Of a stretch of 64,000 nt of DNA, positions 55,317 to 63,278 are shown piece by piece (within the stretch, counting starts at the first letter, position 1; each line of letters opens with the position of its first letter). The DNA lies in assembly GCF_043196875.1 (NCBI RefSeq), contig NZ_JBEBMX010000012.1, forward strand, positions 1 through 64,000, given 5' to 3'. Made by a program: the position numbers and the translations under genes. The notes under the pieces were generated by a model. That model was not told the origin of the DNA and searched no databases. It worked only from the letters and a program-made list of their open reading frames with translations. This DNA is from Saccharospirillum sp043196875. Its GTDB lineage: Bacteria > Pseudomonadota > Gammaproteobacteria > Pseudomonadales > Natronospirillaceae.

Positions 55317-55355
55317 TATCAGTCGACGCTATCAGTCGATTTTATCAGTCAACCC
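55317..55355. repeat. Three tandem 13-bp repeats across the DUF2147 stop codon
   Basis: Units start at 55317, 55330 and 55343, each TATCAGTC plus five variable bases. On the minus strand each contains a GACTGATA, so the real stop codon (55345-55347) and its surroundings appear duplicated twice downstream. Confidence 0.8.
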
Positions 55356-55785
55356 GGTGCCAGGTTTGGGTTCGACCGATCAGTGCGAAACCGAGATAGC
55401 CACGGACTTCCAACTGACTGCCACCTTCGGTGACTTTAAGTTGGGCGCTGTATTCTTTGCCGTTTTGCGGATCGAGAATCTTGCCGTCGACCCATTCATC
55501 GCCATCCTGCTCCAGGCCCCAGATGATGTTCAGGCCGACCAGCGGTTGGTTGCGGCGTGAGCCTTTGCACTCGCTGCAGACCGGGTTGGGTTCGCTGGGG
55601 TTCAGTAACTCGACGATCTCACCTTTCAGTTCGCCGCCGTCGTTCCAGATACGCACGATACTTTTGGCTTCACCGGTTTCGTCGTCGATGGTACGCCAGT
55701 TACCTTCTGCGGACATGGATTCGGCAAAGGCCGCCAGTGGCAGCAGCAGGCCCAGAGCGATCACGGTAGAAATCAGGCTTTTCAT
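55345..55785 (-). CDS. DUF2147 family exported protein
   Basis: A 146-residue protein with a signal peptide (1-21, ending ALGLLLPLAAFAES) and a beta-rich mature domain: EGNWRTIDDETGEAKSIVRI is the usual first strand pair, and a CSECKG pair lies near the middle. DUF2147 proteins are small periplasmic lipocalin-like barrels of unknown function. The three tandem repeats over its stop codon could change the C-terminus if they contract. Confidence 0.88.
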   Translation of the reverse strand: MKSLISTVIALGLLLPLAAFAESMSAEGNWRTIDDETGEAKSIVRIWNDGGELKGEIVELLNPSEPNPVCSECKGSRRNQPLVGLNIIWGLEQDGDEWVDGKILDPQNGKEYSAQLKVTEGGSQLEVRGYLGFALIGRTQTWHRVD

Positions 55786-55928
55786 TGTTGTTGTTCCGTT
55801 TGTGACTGTGATGCATGCAACATAGCAAATTCCGATCCCGGCTCAAGCTGGAAGCGACAGTTCGTGAGCTTTATTCAACATTAGTGCACTGGCGGTGACG
55901 ATCCGGCGAGCCGTTATCGGCAATGCCG

Positions 55929-56933
55929 TCACTGTCCGGCTTCGACATCCAGCCTGATATCAGCACCGGCTTTGGCCGCTTGACCGTGCAACAGCGCCCA
56001 CAACGGCCGGGCCACGATATCGGTTTCAGCAAAACGATAGTGCTCGCCGAAGTTTTCCACCGCCTGTTGCTGCTGAAGAAGCATGGCTCTGTCCTGACGG
56101 AAAAGGGTTTCGGCAAAGGGTTTGAACAAGGCAAAACGCAGGCTGGCTGGCAACCAGGATTTGGGCGCATAGAGGCGTGCAAAGAGTCCGGTTTCGCTTT
56201 CGCTGTGTGGCACAAAAAACAGCACCACGCGCAACAGAATTTTATCTTTTTTCAGATAATCCAACTCGACCCGGCCGGGCAGATCGAAGCGACCGACATT
56301 GTGGTCAACACCCGGATCAAACAGCCGATTAATCCAGCCATTTTGTTTTTGGGTCAACTTAAACTGAGTACGGAAACCGCCGTTATGTACACTTTGTGAA
56401 ATGTCCATCTGCTGCGCACCGCGATTGCGTAGCAGGCTTTTGTGCACATAGGGCGTATGGCAGGGGTCGAGAAAATTCTCGATGCTTTGAAAAAGATTAC
56501 AGGGCAAGCGGCGGTAAGCGCTGGCATAGACGTAACCGGGTAAATCGGAAAAACCCAGAGGTTCATCCTGACCCTCTTGCAAGCGCGTCCACAACAAGCC
56601 ATCACGTTCCATCAGTGGGTAAGCACTCAGTTTGGCGTGTGTGCTGCATGTCGTTGTGCCCGGTGTGCGTTGCAACTGACCGGCGGCGTCGAACGCCCAG
56701 CCATGATAAGGACAGACCAGTCGGTCGCTGGCGATAAATCCCTGCGACAGTGGAATTAACCGATGCGGGCAGCGATCAGTAAAAAGGCGCGGCGCACCTT
56801 CCAGTCGGGCCAGCACCAGGGGTATTCCCATCAGCGAGACAGCGACCGGCTTATCTTTTAAATCGCGGCTGGCGAGCAGCGGATGCCAACAACCCGCGAC
56901 ACCGGGATAGGGGAAATCGGTAAGGTCGTTCAC
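55929..56933 (-). CDS. Rieske non-haem iron oxygenase
   Basis: A 334-residue oxygenase alpha subunit-like enzyme. The Rieske cluster ligands are C55-x-H57 and C74-x2-H77. The mononuclear iron site is N153-x2-D156-x2-H159-x4-H164 (ENFLDPCHTPYVHKS), so both catalytic centres are intact. It starts within the stop codon of the acyltransferase gene (ATGA) and is the last gene of the seven-gene cluster. It is likely to hydroxylate, demethylate or desaturate the product. No ferredoxin or reductase gene is adjacent, so electrons must come from elsewhere. Confidence 0.9.
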   Translation of the reverse strand: MNDLTDFPYPGVAGCWHPLLASRDLKDKPVAVSLMGIPLVLARLEGAPRLFTDRCPHRLIPLSQGFIASDRLVCPYHGWAFDAAGQLQRTPGTTTCSTHAKLSAYPLMERDGLLWTRLQEGQDEPLGFSDLPGYVYASAYRRLPCNLFQSIENFLDPCHTPYVHKSLLRNRGAQQMDISQSVHNGGFRTQFKLTQKQNGWINRLFDPGVDHNVGRFDLPGRVELDYLKKDKILLRVVLFFVPHSESETGLFARLYAPKSWLPASLRFALFKPFAETLFRQDRAMLLQQQQAVENFGEHYRFAETDIVARPLWALLHGQAAKAGADIRLDVEAGQ

Positions 56934-58009
56934 AATTTGAACCGCTCCAATAAGGGTCGATAAAAATGTTGGCTAAGCCAGGATAACAGCCACCAAACCG
57001 CTCGTCGGTAAAGACCCAGATGGCGCACATAAACGTAGCTGTATTCGATGGCCGCTACGCCACCGCGACGACGCTTAAAATCGGGCGAGCCAGCGCTGAG
57101 GTTGAGCGTTAACTGATGGTCCATGGCATAACGAATGACAAAGGCGATCAAGCGTCGGTACAACGCTAAGCGCATTGGTCGTTCGGTATCGTAGCCAATC
57201 ACTGGTGCTGTGATTGTTTGATCGACGCCGTATAAACCAGCAACACCAAGCAACTCTTCCTGGTAAAAAAGTCCGTACAGCTCGATTAATCCCGTGGCCG
57301 AAAATGTGCGCAGCCAGTCGGCCGAAAACTGCACGTTGTGGCGACTGTATTTTTCAAGATAGAGCTGATTATAGAGCTGCTCGGCGCGAGCCATCTGAGC
57401 ACTATTGTCTGGATCCAATAATTGAAAACGCCAACCGCTTTGTTGCAATAAACGATCGTCCATGCGCGCATTATGGCGTGCCCACCATAGGGCTCGATCC
57501 TGATACAAATACACCTGGCGGGTAACGATGGGACGCCATCCATCCCGCTTGGCCTGATGTATAATATTGGCGTTCTGAATATCGTTCAGCGAACGCAACA
57601 TTAACGTATGGTCGGGGTATTTTTGTAAGGCTTGTTGGCGCAACTGACAAAGATTCACACGCTGCCATTCGTCGGCATAGAGGTTGGTCGACAAACATTG
57701 GTTATTGAACACCTGTAGCCGATCCAGTCTGGCCAGCCGTAATGGGATAGCCAGAACCGCAATTAACAATCGGCTCAAAGCACGCACAATAACAGAGCCA
57801 ATTTTGGGCAATTCATCCTGGGCGTAGCCGATGATCTGAGTCAGGGGTGAGACGACCCAGCAATTATCCGGATGTGCTTCATTAACGCTGGTAGGTACCA
57901 GCACTGAATCCTGGCTGTAAAGAATAAAGTCGGTTTGCAGATTACGGATCAAACCGGGTTGCTGCATCTGCTCAAAGAAACGACGGTTCTGTTCGCTCGC
58001 CTTCAGCAT
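56930..58009 (-). CDS. GNAT/FemAB-like acyltransferase
   Basis: A 359-residue protein. A hydrophobic, basic stretch (about 80-105, ALSRLLIAVLAIPLRLARL) may bind the membrane. The C-terminal half (about 195-330) looks like a GNAT/FemAB-type fold (ELYGLFYQEELLGVAGLYGV, then LYRRLIAFVIRYAMDHQLTL as the CoA-binding region). FemAB-like or Acetyltransf_6 enzymes transfer acyl or aminoacyl groups. ATG 58009 lies within the ATP-grasp stop region (overlap seven bases); an in-frame start 11 codons earlier is deep in that gene. Substrate unknown. Confidence 0.65.
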   Translation of the reverse strand: MLKASEQNRRFFEQMQQPGLIRNLQTDFILYSQDSVLVPTSVNEAHPDNCWVVSPLTQIIGYAQDELPKIGSVIVRALSRLLIAVLAIPLRLARLDRLQVFNNQCLSTNLYADEWQRVNLCQLRQQALQKYPDHTLMLRSLNDIQNANIIHQAKRDGWRPIVTRQVYLYQDRALWWARHNARMDDRLLQQSGWRFQLLDPDNSAQMARAEQLYNQLYLEKYSRHNVQFSADWLRTFSATGLIELYGLFYQEELLGVAGLYGVDQTITAPVIGYDTERPMRLALYRRLIAFVIRYAMDHQLTLNLSAGSPDFKRRRGGVAAIEYSYVYVRHLGLYRRAVWWLLSWLSQHFYRPLLERFKL

Positions 58010-59145
58010 GAGATCTTTGCTCCCGGATCCGGGCCATTCCATTCAATATCGAAGGTGCTGGCATCGGTGATTGGTTTACGCCAGCGAATCATGCGATACA
58101 GCATTTCCAATAAGGCGAGCCAGGGCGCTCGATGTTTGAGCGGTGTGCTCTTGTCTTTGAGCACATCCTCAGCGCGACGATAATCGCGCAAGAGTTGGCG
58201 AAACTTGCCCGCTTTAATTGCCGATAATCCGAACATCAGCGGTAAAGAAAAACCAACACGACACGCTTTGGCCGTGCCTTCGATCAATTTAAAATGACCG
58301 TCTTGGGTGAACTGCAATTGATGCCGTAACAGGTGCAGTCCACTGGTTGCCCGTGGATTGCATTCAAGACAAAACAACTCGCCATGGCGGTCGATAAAAT
58401 CAAAAGCCGCCTGACCATGAAATCCTGTCTTCTGACCAAAGGCTTGCGCAAATTGTTGCAGCCTTGAATCGTTTATTGGATCGAAATAACTGGATGCGGC
58501 CCGGTTTAATAAATAACGCGGTTGATAAGCCTGGTGCGCGATCAGTTCGCCATGGTTGAACAATGCATAGTTGCACAACGCTTGACCCTCGATGCGTTCT
58601 TGCTGCACCCAGGGAAACTCAGTATTAACCTGATCAGCACTCAGTAGGTGGTGCTTAACCTGTGCAATAAACTGTCGTCCAAAGCGCGAGTAAACCGGTT
58701 TAAGAATGGTGTTTGGATCGTCCAATATCTGGTCGGGATGTTCGCACAGCAGTGTCGCGGGAACCCGTACCGAGGCCAGACCATCGAGCAACGACAAAGA
58801 CTGGTATTTATGGTGCAACTGGAACAATAAATCTGTGTCGGGCATTAACCACTGAGTGGACGATTCACAACGCGCACGCACCTGTGCCAGATAAAAAATC
58901 TCTTCACAGGTTGGTATCAGCAGGTCGATATTTTGCCTTTGCAGAAACTGATTCAGTTGCTGAGCAAAGGCATCGATTTCCAGTCGTGGCGGTGGTAACT
59001 GCAGATAACCTTCAATGCCTTTTAGAAAGCAACCTAACGGCCACTTCAGGCTGTCTGCCAGCCACACTCGGTGACCACCGGCCAAAGCCAGTCGGGCCCA
59101 TTCCAAGGCGACCGGGGCACGAGCGCCAGTGATCAGGACATCCAT
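58003..59145 (-). CDS. ATP-grasp ligase
   Basis: A 380-residue ligase that should form an acyl phosphate and couple it to an amine or thiol. The N-terminal pre-ATP-grasp domain starts MDVLITGARAPVALEW. The ATP-grasp region (about 110-290) includes a lysine-bearing ILKPVYSRFGRQ strand and the Mg-binding LECNPRATSG motif (E-x-N-P-R). The relationship is to carbamoyl-phosphate synthase-like and amino acid ligases. It overlaps the adenylate-forming gene by 13 bases and the acyltransferase by seven. Confidence 0.85.
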   Translation of the reverse strand: MDVLITGARAPVALEWARLALAGGHRVWLADSLKWPLGCFLKGIEGYLQLPPPRLEIDAFAQQLNQFLQRQNIDLLIPTCEEIFYLAQVRARCESSTQWLMPDTDLLFQLHHKYQSLSLLDGLASVRVPATLLCEHPDQILDDPNTILKPVYSRFGRQFIAQVKHHLLSADQVNTEFPWVQQERIEGQALCNYALFNHGELIAHQAYQPRYLLNRAASSYFDPINDSRLQQFAQAFGQKTGFHGQAAFDFIDRHGELFCLECNPRATSGLHLLRHQLQFTQDGHFKLIEGTAKACRVGFSLPLMFGLSAIKAGKFRQLLRDYRRAEDVLKDKSTPLKHRAPWLALLEMLYRMIRWRKPITDASTFDIEWNGPDPGAKISC

Positions 59146-60383
59146 GGATTAATCACTCGCCGCTGTTTGTTCGTAGCCGTCCAAACCGGTGCCGGTGCTT
59201 TATCGAATTGCAACGGCTCGACCACGCCCTGACTGATAAATAAGCGGCGCAATGCCTGCTCGATGTCTTGGTGTTGCTGGTCGCTTTCAATGCGAACTCG
59301 CTCGGCGGCTATCTGGCTGATGCGATAATCCAGCGGTTGATCGCTGACTAAGGCAATAGCACGATAAATCAGATCGGGCAGTACAGGAACGGTGCCTTCT
59401 AGGCCCGGCAGTTTTAGCAGATCGCCGCGGCGGCCGCCTATGCTGGCGATGGCGCGAAACACACCAGGCGCATCGCCTGCTTCAATAACATCATCAAGTT
59501 GGTAACGAATAATGGGCTGAGTGCGGCGCCGGAAGTCGGTAATGATGGGCGAAAAATGACGCCGCTCTTTATCGAGCCAAAGCGGTTCTATATGCACGGC
59601 GTCTTCATTCCAACGCAGCACACCATCGCTGTGCGTACAGGCCAGAAAGCCTTCAGTGCATTGGTAGATTTCGTGAATCGGACAGGCAAAACGATCGGCC
59701 AGTAATTGGCGGTCGGTTGGCGTTAATACTTCGGCACCGGAGATAACCAGCGACGGCTTTAGCTGCTGGCTGTGACGGGCGCACCATTGCAACGCCTGGG
59801 CGCTGCCGACCAATAGCGTCGGATTAAAGGCTTCGAGTTTTGCCAGCCATTGGTCAGCCGGTTGAGTTAGGTCGGCGTAGTGAAACTCGATGCGGCCTTT
59901 ACCGACGGTCTGGTAGAGCGGGCTGTCGGCGCGCAATAACAAGGCGACGCGTTGGCGCGCAAAAAGTGAGGGTAATAACTTGGCGAGAACCACGCCGGCC
60001 CACTCCAATCGCTCTTGTCGCGATACCAAAAACAGACCGCGTTGTCCGGAGGTGCCAGATGATAAACCGACGGTCACATCACCAAGGCGTGACTGACTGA
60101 AATCGCGATTTTGTTCGGCGCTAAGCGCGCGTTCAAACAGGTCGTCGCGCTTTAGATTTCTGGTGTTCAGCTGATCGAAATTCGCCATCATGCTGGCTTT
60201 GTCCATTAACGGAAAAGTATCCAGCGGTTGACCTTGGTAATGACGATACAGCGGCGAGTGCTGGCAAACCCAGTCGAGGTGTTGTCGCAGTTTTTGCTGT
60301 TGCCAGGCTTCCAGTTGCGACCGTGACGAAAAGCGTCGCAGGCGTGTCGCAAGCAGGTGGCGCAGAATGGTCAGCTTTTCCAT
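59133..60383 (-). CDS. Adenylate-forming enzyme, PaaK/F390 synthetase-like
   Basis: A 416-residue member of the acyl-CoA ligase superfamily, shorter than typical CoA ligases (~430-550). The P-loop GLSSGTSGQRGLF lies at 106-118, with Gln-Arg where Pro-Lys is usual. Later segments IYQCTEGFLACTH and IITDFRRRTQPIIRYQLDD correspond to the A5 and A7-A8 motifs. I recall such proteins being annotated F390 synthetase-related. It should activate an acid as an AMP ester. ATG 60383 is preferred to ATG 60410; both lie in a tandem repeat. It overlaps the ATP-grasp gene by 13 bases. Confidence 0.82.
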   Translation of the reverse strand: MEKLTILRHLLATRLRRFSSRSQLEAWQQQKLRQHLDWVCQHSPLYRHYQGQPLDTFPLMDKASMMANFDQLNTRNLKRDDLFERALSAEQNRDFSQSRLGDVTVGLSSGTSGQRGLFLVSRQERLEWAGVVLAKLLPSLFARQRVALLLRADSPLYQTVGKGRIEFHYADLTQPADQWLAKLEAFNPTLLVGSAQALQWCARHSQQLKPSLVISGAEVLTPTDRQLLADRFACPIHEIYQCTEGFLACTHSDGVLRWNEDAVHIEPLWLDKERRHFSPIITDFRRRTQPIIRYQLDDVIEAGDAPGVFRAIASIGGRRGDLLKLPGLEGTVPVLPDLIYRAIALVSDQPLDYRISQIAAERVRIESDQQHQDIEQALRRLFISQGVVEPLQFDKAPAPVWTATNKQRRVINPWMS

Positions 60384-60429
60384 AACGTCGTTTCCATAAG
60401 GGCTTTCCATAAGGACTTTCTAAAAGAAC
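60377..60429. repeat. Four tandem 13-14-bp repeats over the start of the adenylate-forming gene
   Basis: Units start at 60377, 60391, 60404 and 60417. The first three begin TTTCCATAA, the last is degenerate (TTTCTAAAA). On the minus strand each good unit offers an ATG in a TTATGGAAA context, at 60410, 60397 and 60383. The first and third are in the gene's frame; the middle one is out of frame and meets a stop after eight codons. Confidence 0.8.
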
Positions 60430-60443
60430 GTTGTAAAAAATTT

Positions 60444-61310
60444 TCAGCTTATCCAGCCTAGTCGCAACAGCTGCTGCGAGGTTTCCTGACAGTGCGACGG
60501 CACAAAACGCACACGATCGCCGGCTTGTTGATAACAGTGGCGCAGTTTATTCAGTGTATCGAGATAAAGCTGGCGATCATCACAGAGAATATTGGCCAGC
60601 CAATGTTGGTTGATGTTTTCGCGCAGATTATCGATCAACCAGCAGGCGTCGGCGAGAAAGAAAATAAAACCGGATTGCAGCCGAACCAGCAAGCCAATCT
60701 GCCCGGCGGCGTGTCCGGGCAGGTTGACCAGATACAATAACTGATCCTTGAATAAATCGATTGCCGATAACCCGAGTGGTCCGTCGTCCAGCTGTAGAAT
60801 ATCACCCAGATCCTGATCAAACTGATCGACAAAATGCAGGCGTTTTTCGGCGTCGGCAGGCAGTAGATCACGCAGATAACCTTTGCGCAAACGTTGCAGA
60901 CGATTGCGTTTGGTCAAGAATTCATAGCCAGCGGGATGGCAGTGCAGTTGCGCATGATCGAAGTCGCAGATACCAGCAACATGGTCGCCATGAAAATGCG
61001 ACAGCACCAGATGGTTGATATCGTCAGCGGAAATTTCTAGCGCCGCTAATTGTTCTTTAACGCTGTCACCACCGTGCAAGGTATGAGGCGTGACCAGGGC
61101 GTAAAAACGCTCCGGAAAATGCCGAGTGCTCTGTGCAAACTGAGCGTGATAGCCGGTGTCGAATAACAGCTTGCCTGACCTGGGATGGTCAACCAAAGCC
61201 ACGCCTGCCGGAAAATGGCGCGGGGCTAATCCCGAGCCCGGTTTGACCATAAAACCCGGATGTACGCAGTGGCCGGCTTCAAACCAGCGAACGCTGACGC
61301 CATTGGACAT
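60444..61310 (-). CDS. Metallo-beta-lactamase-fold hydrolase of the cluster
   Basis: A 288-residue binuclear metal hydrolase with H105-x-H107-x-D109-H110 (LSHFHGDHVAG), an upstream FDTGY strand, the later LPGHAAGQIG histidine and FFLADACWL aspartate. The layout resembles lactonases and thioesterase-like MBL enzymes (AttM/glyoxalase II group). In the cluster it may release a thioester or open a lactone. ATG 61310 has an AAGGA site ten bases upstream; the ATG at 61328 has none. It overlaps the SDR gene by 32 bases. A 60-base gap holding repeats follows. Confidence 0.85.
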   Translation of the reverse strand: MSNGVSVRWFEAGHCVHPGFMVKPGSGLAPRHFPAGVALVDHPRSGKLLFDTGYHAQFAQSTRHFPERFYALVTPHTLHGGDSVKEQLAALEISADDINHLVLSHFHGDHVAGICDFDHAQLHCHPAGYEFLTKRNRLQRLRKGYLRDLLPADAEKRLHFVDQFDQDLGDILQLDDGPLGLSAIDLFKDQLLYLVNLPGHAAGQIGLLVRLQSGFIFFLADACWLIDNLRENINQHWLANILCDDRQLYLDTLNKLRHCYQQAGDRVRFVPSHCQETSQQLLRLGWIS

Positions 61311-62259
61311 AGCGTTGAATTCCTTCATCGATAGAGATTTTGGGCTGGTAACCTAGATCGCGACGAGCCCGTTCGATATTCAGTGTCTGGTGATAATGAA
61401 ACAGTGCCGCGCTGTAGCGCGTCAGGGTGGGTTCAGGTTGGCCGGGCCAGTGTTGGTAGCATTTTTCCACGCCCGCAATGACTGGCGCCAACAGCGGATA
61501 AGGCAGAGTGCGAATGCGCGTTGGACTCGCTAATTGCTCGAACAATAACGACAGCGCATCGAGTAACTGCACCGGCTCACCATTGCTGATGTTGTAGATT
61601 GAACCGGATGTCATTTCGCGCGTTGCGGCCAGTATGGCGGCATCGGCGACGTTGTCGACATAGGTCAGGTCAACACGGGGATTACGTCCGGATGGCAACC
61701 ACAAAGTGCCATTGCGCACGGCGGCAATAATGCGCGGCAAAATGGCGTTGTCGTTTGGTCCGAAAATACCCCGCGGGCGCAAAATAACGCTCGGTATTGC
61801 GCTGTTGATAACCGCCTGTTCGGCGGCGGCTTTGGTCGTCGCATAGTGATTGCAAAAACGTTGTGGCAACGGCTGGGTTTCGTGGATATCCAGCGCATCG
61901 CGAAACTGAAAATACAAACTGGGCGTGGAGATGTGCACAAAGCGTGACACGGCTTGCCGTTCGGCAGCGGTCAATAGCTGTTGGGTGCCGTGCAGATTGG
62001 CCTGTTCGAAATCACTCAGTCGGCCCCAGGGGCTGGACAGGGCTGCGCAATGAATCACTGCATCGATATCTTGGCAGGCCTGTTCGAGCCCGTCCTGGTC
62101 AGCCAGATCAACGGCAAAAAACTGTGCGCCAGTTTCGGCAGCCAGAGCGTTACCGAGGGTGCGATTGCGACCGCTAAAACGGATGTCAAAACGGTCATGA
62201 TAAAGGCGCACCAGGGCTTGGCCGAGCATGCCGGTGCCGCCGGTGATCAGCAATTTCAC
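61279..62259 (-). CDS. Extended SDR, NAD(P)-dependent epimerase/dehydratase family (OleD/3-beta-HSD-like)
   Basis: A 326-residue Rossmann-fold enzyme. The cofactor motif GGTGMLG is at 7-13, and the catalytic set is S111 (HISTPSLY), Y139 and K143 (NHYATTK). The sequence resembles 3-beta-hydroxysteroid dehydrogenase-type reductases such as OleD, which reduces beta-keto acids made by OleA. That fits its place directly after the KAS III-like gene, whose stop it overlaps by four bases. It probably reduces the condensing enzyme's beta-keto product. Confidence 0.88.
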   Translation of the reverse strand: MKLLITGGTGMLGQALVRLYHDRFDIRFSGRNRTLGNALAAETGAQFFAVDLADQDGLEQACQDIDAVIHCAALSSPWGRLSDFEQANLHGTQQLLTAAERQAVSRFVHISTPSLYFQFRDALDIHETQPLPQRFCNHYATTKAAAEQAVINSAIPSVILRPRGIFGPNDNAILPRIIAAVRNGTLWLPSGRNPRVDLTYVDNVADAAILAATREMTSGSIYNISNGEPVQLLDALSLLFEQLASPTRIRTLPYPLLAPVIAGVEKCYQHWPGQPEPTLTRYSAALFHYHQTLNIERARRDLGYQPKISIDEGIQRYVQWRQRSLV

Positions 62260-63242
62260 AGCCGCAATACTCCCATCCCTAATGACAAGCCCGCCGCCGA
62301 GCCAAAGAGTAATACCGTCTGATTATTGCTCGTCGGTCGGTTACGTAACAGGTAATCCAGGGCGATGGGAATCGATGCCGCTATCTGGTTGCCCAGGGTG
62401 GCGAAGCGGTTGATTACCTTGTCATTATCCAGTTCCAACTGCCGCACCAGATTGACCAGGCCGGCGTGGCTGGCCTGATGGGGAACGTAGTAGTCGATAT
62501 CGGCAAGCGTTAAGCCTAAGGGCGCCAGGCCTTGTTGAATAAAGTCTGGCGCCAGTCGTGATACCAATCGGTACAGCGCCTTGCCTTGCATCTCAAAATA
62601 GCTGCCCTGGGCGGCGGCTTCAGCGCCGTGTCGGCGTGGGTGTAGCCCGCTGCCGCCGGCGCGAATCTGACACAGCTCATAGCCTTCCGGGTAGGTGTGA
62701 AAACGGCTGGTCAACAAGCCTCTGTCACTGTCGCTGGCTTCGAGAATAAAGGCCGCTGCGCCGTCGGCAAAGAGGGTGGCGGTTTCGATTTCATGATCGA
62801 GCACGCCGATTTTGGCGACTTCGCTGGAGACGATCAGGATGCGTTGATAACGGCCGCGCGCCAGGGCTGCATCGGCCAGATCGAGCGCGGCCAGAAATGA
62901 CAGACAAGTCGCATTGACGTCCATGCTGGCGATCGGAACCGGGGCTTTTAAGGTTCGCAATATTCCGGCCGCGTTGTAAGGCAAGGCTTGATGGCTGGTG
63001 CCGCTGGCACAAAGCAATAAGTCGATGTCGGCCAGCGACAGGCCAGCGTCATTGAGCGCTGCTTGAGCTGCCCGAGCGCCCATATAAAGTGCGGTCTCGT
63101 CGGCTGCAGCATAGTGGCGTGTGTCAACACCGTAACGCGAACGGCAGCTTCCTTCCGGCAGGCTGAGACGTTGGTCCAACTGTTCGGCGGTTATCGCCTG
63201 GCGTGGCAGGTAGCTGGCGCTGGCGCGAATGGTGAAGGACAT
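62256..63242 (-). CDS. KAS III-like condensing enzyme (FabH/OleA-type fold)
   Basis: A 328-residue thiolase-fold enzyme with a full FabH-type triad: C113 (DVNATCLSFL), H255 (VPHQASH) and N285 (ATLGNQIAAS). The H-to-N distance of 30 matches E. coli FabH. The last residues FGSAAGLSLGMGVLRL are the usual C-terminus, with FGSAAG in place of the family's FGGGL-type loop. It leads a seven-gene operon, so it is more likely a secondary-metabolite condensing or acyl-transfer enzyme than the housekeeping FabH. No acyl carrier protein gene is adjacent. Confidence 0.9.
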   Translation of the reverse strand: MSFTIRASASYLPRQAITAEQLDQRLSLPEGSCRSRYGVDTRHYAAADETALYMGARAAQAALNDAGLSLADIDLLLCASGTSHQALPYNAAGILRTLKAPVPIASMDVNATCLSFLAALDLADAALARGRYQRILIVSSEVAKIGVLDHEIETATLFADGAAAFILEASDSDRGLLTSRFHTYPEGYELCQIRAGGSGLHPRRHGAEAAAQGSYFEMQGKALYRLVSRLAPDFIQQGLAPLGLTLADIDYYVPHQASHAGLVNLVRQLELDNDKVINRFATLGNQIAASIPIALDYLLRNRPTSNNQTVLLFGSAAGLSLGMGVLRL

Positions 63243-63278
63243 GGCTGGGTCTCTTGTACGTTGCCGCTGGGCTGCAGC

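Noticed and set aside
55929..63242. Reading the cluster as a classical OleABCD olefin pathway
   Set aside because: Only the KAS III and SDR parts fit. There is no OleB alpha/beta-hydrolase, the ligase is PaaK/F390-like, and ATP-grasp and Rieske genes are extra.
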